From the NCBI GenBank assembly GCA_964393335.1, contig CAYMTN010000199.1, positions 1 through 10,089 of the forward strand: DNA of 10,089 nt, read 5' to 3'. A program made the position numbers and the translations under genes. The notes under the pieces are model-generated. The model did no database searches. It saw only the letters and a list, made by a program, of their open reading frames with translations, and had not been told where the DNA came from. The DNA comes from CAYMTN01 sp964393335. GTDB taxonomy: Bacteria; Chloroflexota; Anaerolineae; Aggregatilineales; Aggregatilineaceae. This document shows positions 5,839 to 10,089 of the stretch, piece by piece (position 1 is the stretch's first letter; the number at the start of each line of letters is the position of its first letter).

Positions 5839-6756
5839 ATGCCGGTTGAATTTGGTCTGTCGCTTCCTGCCGGCCCGTCCAAAGACCGGGTCGGACAGTG
5901 GATGGATGATATCGAAACCCAGTTATCGCTGCTGGCTGGCCAGTTCACCAGCGTGTGGATGACCGATCATTTTTTCTGGAACGGGCAGCCGACATATGAG
6001 GCCTGGACAGTGCTGTCGTACATTGCCGGACGCTGGCCGGATATTAAGATGGGACCGATGGTGCTCGGCCAGGGCTATCGTAATCCGGCGCTGCTGGCGA
6101 AAATGGGCGCGACGGTGCAGCACTTGAGTCACGGGCGGTTTATCATGGCGATTGGGGCCGGGTGGAAGGAGGACGAGTACCACGCCTACGGATACCCGTA
6201 CCCCGGCGGCGGGACGCGTGTCGATCAATTGGAGGACACGCTCGAAATCCTCAAACGGATGTGGACTGAACCCGGTGCCGTGAGCTACCAGGGTAAACAC
6301 TACAGCATCAAGAACGCGTACTGCGAACCCAAGCCCGACCCGGTGCCGCCGATCATCGTCGGGGGCGGAGGCAAACGCACGACGCTGCTGGCGGTGCGTT
6401 ACGCGGATATGTGGAACATGCCCGATGCGCCATTTCACGAGTATGCCAAACGACTGAAAATGATCGAGCAGCACTGCGATACGGAGGGACGCGATCCCGC
6501 TACGCTGCGATTGTCGTGGTTTGGACGGCTGGCGCTCGGCAAGACAGAAGCCGCAGCGGTGGCGCTCAGCGATGGCAAATGGACCTCGAAAAACGCGTTT
6601 GCCGGCACGCCGCAGCAGGTAGTCGAACAGATGGGACCGTTCATCAAGGCTGGCGTTGACTTTTTCATGCCAGATGTGCTTGGCCTGCCTGACCCGGATG
6701 TGGTCGGGATGTTGCTGGAAGACGTGCTGCCCCAGGTGCGGCAAATGGCGCAATGA
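5839..6756 (+). CDS. Luciferase-like (LLM) F420- or flavin-dependent oxidoreductase
   Basis: This 305-residue TIM-barrel enzyme of the bacterial-luciferase superfamily moves hydride or oxidises a substrate with reduced F420 or FMN; which one cannot be told here. Recognisable pieces are the N-terminal strand VEFGLSLP, V-W-M-T-D-H-F (39-45), N-P-A-L-L-A-K (82-88), L-S-H-G-R-F-I-M-A-I-G-A-G-W (96-109), the R-V-D-Q-L-E-D-T-L-E segment (127-136), P-I-I-V-G-G-G-G (171-178) and the late A-G-T-P-Q-Q-V-V (255-262). Its length is normal for the family. ATG 5839 stands eight bases after AAAGGAG (5824-5830); an upstream in-frame GTG at 5830 overlaps that ribosome site and is rejected. It is the first of three oxidoreductase genes after the sugar importer, and its stop is 38 bases before the next start. 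Confidence 0.88.
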   Translation: MPVEFGLSLPAGPSKDRVGQWMDDIETQLSLLAGQFTSVWMTDHFFWNGQPTYEAWTVLSYIAGRWPDIKMGPMVLGQGYRNPALLAKMGATVQHLSHGRFIMAIGAGWKEDEYHAYGYPYPGGGTRVDQLEDTLEILKRMWTEPGAVSYQGKHYSIKNAYCEPKPDPVPPIIVGGGGKRTTLLAVRYADMWNMPDAPFHEYAKRLKMIEQHCDTEGRDPATLRLSWFGRLALGKTEAAAVALSDGKWTSKNAFAGTPQQVVEQMGPFIKAGVDFFMPDVLGLPDPDVVGMLLEDVLPQVRQMAQ

Positions 6757-6794
6757 CACGTACATGTGGACGCTTCAGCGGAGGTGAGAACGAC

Positions 6795-7766
6795 ATGAAA
6801 TATCGGACATTTGGCCGGACCGGCTGGCAAGTGAGCGAAGTCGGCTATGGTATGTGGGGCATGGGCGGGTGGACCGGCTCCGACGATGATCAGTCGCTGC
6901 GATCGCTGGAATATGCGATTGAATTAGGCTGCACGTTTTTTGACACTGCCTGGGGTTACGGCGCAGGCCACAGCGAAAAACTGCTGGGGCAGGTCGTGCG
7001 CGCGCATTCCGAAAAACGACTGTATGCGGCAACCAAGATTCCACCCCAAAACTTTAAGTGGCCGTCAAAACGTGGTTATACGCTCGATGAATGTTTTCCG
7101 CCGGACCATATCGTTGAATACACGCATAAAAGCCTGGAGAATCTTGGGCTGGCCAGCGTTGACCTGATGCAGTTTCACGTATGGGAGGATGCATGGGCCA
7201 GGGACGAGCGCTGGCAGCGTGCCGTGAGCGACCTCAAAAGCGAGGGTTTGATCAACGCAATTGGCATCAGCATCAACCGCTGGGAACCGGATAACGCATT
7301 GGACAGCCTGCGTACCGGACAGATCGATGCTGTGCAGGTGATCTACAACATCTTTGACCAGGCCCCGGAAGACAACCTGCTGCCGCTGTGCGAGGAACTG
7401 AACGTCGCCGTGATCGCGCGGGTTCCGTTCGATGAAGGCACGCTCACCGGCAATCTGACCAGGGAAAGCACCTGGCCTGAAGGTGACTGGCGCAATACCT
7501 ACTTTGTACCAGAAAATCTGGAAGCTTCAGTGGATCATGCCGAAGCGCTGCGCCCGTTGGTGCCCGACGGCATGACGATGGCCGAAATGGCGCTGCGTTT
7601 TATCCTGTCGAATCCAACGATCAGCACGACGATTCCCGGTATGCGCAAGCTGCGGCATGTGGAGGCGAACATCGGTGCCAGCGATGGGCAGGCGCTGCCG
7701 GATGATCTGCTCGAAAAACTGCGCGAGCACCGGTGGGATCGCACGCCGACGGAGTGGTCACAATGA
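6795..7766 (+). CDS. Aldo/keto reductase
   Basis: This 323-residue NAD(P)H-dependent oxidoreductase interconverts carbonyls and alcohols, commonly on sugars and aldehydes. The catalytic tetrad is visible: D50 and Y55 in F-F-D-T-A-W-G-Y-G, K81 in A-A-T-K, and H128 in L-M-Q-F-H-V-W. The start M-K-Y-R-T-F-G-R-T-G is typical of the subfamily that includes many sugar-operon AKRs. Late landmarks are G-I-S-I-N-R-W, the Q-V-I-Y-N-I-F-D-Q strand and the nucleotide-binding I-P-G-M-R-K stretch near the C-terminus. ATG 6795 lies seven bases after GGAGGTGA; an upstream in-frame ATG at 6753 overlaps the previous stop but would add a 14-residue tail with no family support. It overlaps the SDR start by four bases, so the two are translationally coupled. 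Confidence 0.9.
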   Translation: MKYRTFGRTGWQVSEVGYGMWGMGGWTGSDDDQSLRSLEYAIELGCTFFDTAWGYGAGHSEKLLGQVVRAHSEKRLYAATKIPPQNFKWPSKRGYTLDECFPPDHIVEYTHKSLENLGLASVDLMQFHVWEDAWARDERWQRAVSDLKSEGLINAIGISINRWEPDNALDSLRTGQIDAVQVIYNIFDQAPEDNLLPLCEELNVAVIARVPFDEGTLTGNLTRESTWPEGDWRNTYFVPENLEASVDHAEALRPLVPDGMTMAEMALRFILSNPTISTTIPGMRKLRHVEANIGASDGQALPDDLLEKLREHRWDRTPTEWSQ

Positions 7767-8533
7767 TGGCTGATTATCCGCGTTTTGATCTGGAAGGGCA
7801 GGTTGCGCTGATAACCGGAGCGAGTAAAGGCATCGGTTATGGCGTTGCTAAGGCAATGGCGCACGCCGGGGCCAGCGTCGCCGTCGCCGCGCGGAACATC
7901 GTGGCGCTCGAAGCGCTGGCCGATGAAATTCAAGAGGATGGCGGCGATGTGCTGGCCGTCGAGCTTGACGTCACGGATATCGCGCAGATTCGCGCGGTGA
8001 TGGACCAGGTAAACGCGCATTTCGGCCAGTTGGATATCCTGGTGAACAACGCCGGGTTGGGCTTCAACCATGCCGCCGTTGACGTAACCGAAGCCGACTG
8101 GGACGAAATGATGGACGTGAATCTGAAAGGGCTGTTTTTCTGCTGCCAGGCGGCGGGCCAGATCATGTTGCAGCGCGGGTATGGGCGCGTCATCAACATG
8201 AGTTCGCAGGCCAGCGTCGTTGGCATCCGCGATCATGCCGTGTACTGCGCGTCAAAGGGCGGCGTAAACCAGCTCACGCGCGTCCTGGCGCTGGAATGGT
8301 CCGCGCAGGGTGTGACGGTAAATGCCGTCGCGCCGACGTTCATTTATACGCCGGGCACGGCTGAACGGCTCGATACGCCGGAGTATCTCGAAGGGGTGTT
8401 GAGCCGGCTGCCGATTGGGCGCGTCGGTACGATCAGCGACGTGGCGGGCGCAGTGATCTATCTCGCATCCCCGGCAGGGGGTATGGTGAACGGGCATATC
8501 CTGCTGGTAGACGGGGGCTGGATCGCGCAGTAA
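7763..8533 (+). CDS. SDR-family NAD(P)-dependent oxidoreductase
   Basis: This 256-residue classical short-chain dehydrogenase/reductase is a cytoplasmic enzyme that oxidises alcohols or reduces ketones, often on sugars or polyols. It shows the nucleotide-binding T-G-A-S-K-G-I-G (18-25), an acidic D69-V after the third strand, N-N-A-G (95-98), and the catalytic N120, S148, Y161 and K165 (Y-C-A-S-K). It ends in the usual V-N-G-H-I-L-L-V-D-G-G-W-I. Arg44 after the second strand (A-A-R-N) hints at NADP preference, though this is weak. The start is ATG 7763, which overlaps the AKR stop as ATGA and lies eight bases after GGAG (7751-7754); ATG 7766 is an equal alternative. A hairpin terminator follows 24 bases after the stop. 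Confidence 0.92.
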   Translation: MMADYPRFDLEGQVALITGASKGIGYGVAKAMAHAGASVAVAARNIVALEALADEIQEDGGDVLAVELDVTDIAQIRAVMDQVNAHFGQLDILVNNAGLGFNHAAVDVTEADWDEMMDVNLKGLFFCCQAAGQIMLQRGYGRVINMSSQASVVGIRDHAVYCASKGGVNQLTRVLALEWSAQGVTVNAVAPTFIYTPGTAERLDTPEYLEGVLSRLPIGRVGTISDVAGAVIYLASPAGGMVNGHILLVDGGWIAQ

Positions 8534-8557
8534 CCCCTCATGGCGGTAGGTTGAACG

Positions 8558-8590
8558 AACAGGGGTGGCCTTTTTCCGGTCGCCCCTGTT
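8558..8590. terminator. Shared hairpin between convergent genes
   Basis: Arms 8558-8570 and 8578-8590 pair over 13 positions (AACAGGGG with CCCCTGTT at the base, two G-T pairs higher up) around a seven-base TTTTTCC loop. It lies between the SDR stop (8533) and the argH stop (8602), which face each other. Neither side has a long T-run, so it may be a bidirectional, partly factor-dependent terminator or transcript end stabiliser. Confidence 0.6.
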
Positions 8591-8601
8591 GGTTATGGTC
8601 A

Positions 8602-9975
8602 CTATTTGTGCGCGCTGATCCAGTCCCGCGCGCGCTGCATCTGGTCGCGAAAGTCGCCGGTCCCGCCCCTGGCTTGCCGCCGCGCGACGGCTGCGTCAAA
8701 GTCAAAAACGGATTGTACATCGGCGTCGAACACGTCCGAAATGGTGCGGTAATCCTCCAGCGTCAGGCCGGACAGTGACACTCGCTTCGACTCGGCCAGC
8801 CGGACAACCCCTCCCGCCAATCCATGCGCCTGCCGGAACGGAACGCCTTTTTCGACCAGATAATCGGCCAGATCGGTCGCCAGCATGGCTTCGCCCAGAG
8901 CTGCGCGCATCCGATCACGCTTCAAGATCAGGGTTGCGATCAACCCGGCCAGCGGCGGCAGCAGTCTCATCAGCGTGTCGAAGGCGTCGAACAGCGGCTC
9001 TTTGTCTTCCTGCAAATCTTTGTTGTAGCCGGAAGGCAGGCCCTTCAACGTGGCCAGCAGCCCGGCCAGGTGCCCGATCAAACGCCCCGCCTTGCCCCGC
9101 GCCAGTTCTAGCGGGTCGGGGTTGCGTTTTTGCGGCATCAGGCTGCTGCCGGTGCTGTATCGCTCGTCCAACTGTACGAATCCAACGCTCGGATTGGCAA
9201 ACACGATCAGGTCTTCGGCTAACCGGCTGAGATGCACGCCCATTAGCGCCATGCCAAACAGAAACTCGGCCACATGATCCCGATCCGCGACGGCGTCCAG
9301 GCTGTTGGCGCTGGGCTGGCGGAATCCGAGACTTTCGGCCAGTGCCTGCCGGTCGATCAGGTACGGCGTCCCGGCCAGCGCGCCCGATCCCAACGGGCAT
9401 TTTTCGCGCCACGCCGTGCGCAGGTGAACCAGGCGTTCGACATCACGTGCCAGCGCCCAGAAGTGGCTCAGCAGCCAGTGGGCGGCTGTCACGGGTTGCG
9501 CGGGCTGAAAATGCGTGTAACCTGGCATGACCGTGTCCGCGTGGTCCTGGGCCTGCTCCAACAGCGCCGCCATCAGGCCGGCCACCTCGGATGCGAGGCG
9601 CTGGTTGGCATCCAGCAGCCACAGCAGCACATCGGTCGCTATTTGATCGTTGCGGCTGCGTCCGGTGTGGAGTTTGCCTGCCACCGTTCCTACGATTTCA
9701 GACAGGCGGCGCTCGACGGCGGTGTGAATGTCTTCGTCACCCGGCGCGGCGGCGAAGGTGCCCGCCGCAAACTCGGCGCGCACCCGTTCCAATCCCGTGA
9801 TAAGCGTATCGCATTCAGCCTGGGCCAGCACGCCGACGCGGACCAGTGCCTGCGCCCAGGCGATGCTGCCCGTGATGTCGGCGTCATACAGCCGCCAGTC
9901 AAAGCGCAGGCTGTCGTTGAGCGTGCGCACGGAGTCATCTGTTGGCTGCGAAAACGCGCCACCCCATAAGGTCAC
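8602..9975 (-). CDS. argH: Argininosuccinate lyase
   Basis: This cytoplasmic homotetrameric enzyme splits argininosuccinate into arginine and fumarate, the last step of arginine synthesis. The 457 residues match the family's usual length. The start L-W-G-G-A-F, the H-T-G-R-S-R-N-D-Q block (103-111), the catalytic-region G-Y-T-H-F-Q-P-A-Q-P (152-161) and the fumarase/aspartase signature G-S-S-L-M-P-Q-K-R-N-P (276-286) are all intact. The later K-G-L-P-S-G-Y-N-K-D-L-Q-E-D-K block is also present. The start is GTG at 9975, with GAGGGA nine bases upstream; no ATG serves. It follows another minus-strand gene by 17 bases, so it is probably within an operon that enters from the right edge. It has no evident link to the sugar-import block beyond convergence. 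Confidence 0.96.
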   Translation of the reverse strand: MTLWGGAFSQPTDDSVRTLNDSLRFDWRLYDADITGSIAWAQALVRVGVLAQAECDTLITGLERVRAEFAAGTFAAAPGDEDIHTAVERRLSEIVGTVAGKLHTGRSRNDQIATDVLLWLLDANQRLASEVAGLMAALLEQAQDHADTVMPGYTHFQPAQPVTAAHWLLSHFWALARDVERLVHLRTAWREKCPLGSGALAGTPYLIDRQALAESLGFRQPSANSLDAVADRDHVAEFLFGMALMGVHLSRLAEDLIVFANPSVGFVQLDERYSTGSSLMPQKRNPDPLELARGKAGRLIGHLAGLLATLKGLPSGYNKDLQEDKEPLFDAFDTLMRLLPPLAGLIATLILKRDRMRAALGEAMLATDLADYLVEKGVPFRQAHGLAGGVVRLAESKRVSLSGLTLEDYRTISDVFDADVQSVFDFDAAVARRQARGGTGDFRDQMQRARDWISAHK

Positions 9976-9992
9976 CGGTACACGTCCCTCAG

Positions 9993-10089
9993 TTAGTCTC
10001 GCTTGAAGCGCGTATAATCCGGCTGGCGATAGCGGCTCTTGCCGGACCCGTCGATGCTCAGCATGGCGTCAACTTTCATCGGCAAACCG
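9993..10089 (-). CDS. C-terminal tail of an unrecognised protein upstream of argH
   Basis: A frame enters from the right edge and ends at TAA 9995-9993. It shows only about 32 residues (beginning GLPMKVDAMLSI; ending in a basic Y-T-R-F-K-R-D). I do not recognise it from so little. The argH ribosome site begins three bases after the stop and the intergenic gap is 17 bases, so the two are probably co-transcribed. The sequence is clearly polar and lacks membrane segments in the visible part. The short length also leaves open that it is a chance frame, but its spacing to argH argues for a real gene. Confidence 0.55.
   Translation of the reverse strand, partial: GLPMKVDAMLSIDGSGKSRYRQPDYTRFKRD

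Noticed and set aside
5839..6756. Calling the LLM enzyme a sulfoquinovose or alkanesulfonate monooxygenase
   Set aside because: Its N-terminus and glycine-rich segments look like F420-type LLM enzymes, and no flavin reductase or sulfoquinovosidase gene is in the window.
5923..6765. 280-codon minus-strand open frame opposite the LLM oxidoreductase gene
   Set aside because: It is an antisense shadow of a strongly supported gene, with Arg/His-rich composition and no motif.
9274..9969. 231-codon plus-strand open frame opposite argH
   Set aside because: It lies entirely within argH on the other strand, and argH motifs are intact through this region.
10012..10018. TATAAT-like sequence near the right edge on the plus strand
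   Set aside because: It lies inside the coding tail upstream of argH, has no suitably spaced -35 box, and points into the 3' end of the oppositely transcribed argH.
1..10089. CRISPR array, tRNA/rRNA genes, insertion sequence or phage genes
   Set aside because: No regularly spaced repeats, tRNA-like cloverleaf, transposase motif or terminal inverted repeats were seen on reading both strands.

Overview
The window looks like a chromosomal segment of a bacterium of moderately high GC content, probably a Chloroflexota (Anaerolineae-like) organism. This placement is inference from three things: protein style (a single-domain sugar ABC ATPase, an F420-type luciferase-like oxidoreductase, HEAT repeats hung on a membrane anchor), Shine-Dalgarno-led starts, and tight gene packing. 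No rRNA, tRNA, CRISPR array or insertion sequence was seen.

Layout. Positions 1-714 (minus) hold the N-terminal 238 codons of an MFS transporter that runs off the left edge; a longer open frame over the same DNA is only its shadow. Positions 931-1404 (minus) encode a small two-helix membrane protein of unknown role. Positions 1405-1923 are a divergent control region. It holds an extended -10 promoter facing left, a possible Cys-rich mini-gene whose antisense strand reads as a small membrane protein, strong inverted repeats, and a rightward TATAAT promoter followed directly by a LacI/GalR-type operator. A 30-codon leader frame there ends by overlapping the first transporter gene.

Positions 1924-5709 (plus) encode a ribose/fructose-type (CUT2) sugar ABC importer in the order binding protein, permease, ATPase. 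A strong intercistronic hairpin follows the binding-protein gene. The ATPase is the most unusual gene: after a complete ABC domain it continues through a charged helix, one transmembrane helix and a Pro/Thr linker into about three HEAT repeats that should lie outside the cell. A hairpin terminator follows.

Positions 5839-8533 (plus) encode three oxidoreductases: a luciferase-like F420/flavin enzyme, an aldo/keto reductase and an SDR dehydrogenase. They are closely spaced or overlapping and form one translation unit. The likely logic is import of a sugar or sugar-like compound followed by redox conversion, with the importer under LacI-family repression. The substrate cannot be named from sequence alone.

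A convergent hairpin at 8558-8590 separates this block from argH (8602-9975, minus), the last arginine biosynthesis enzyme. Just upstream of argH is the C-terminal tail of another minus-strand gene that is cut by the right edge.
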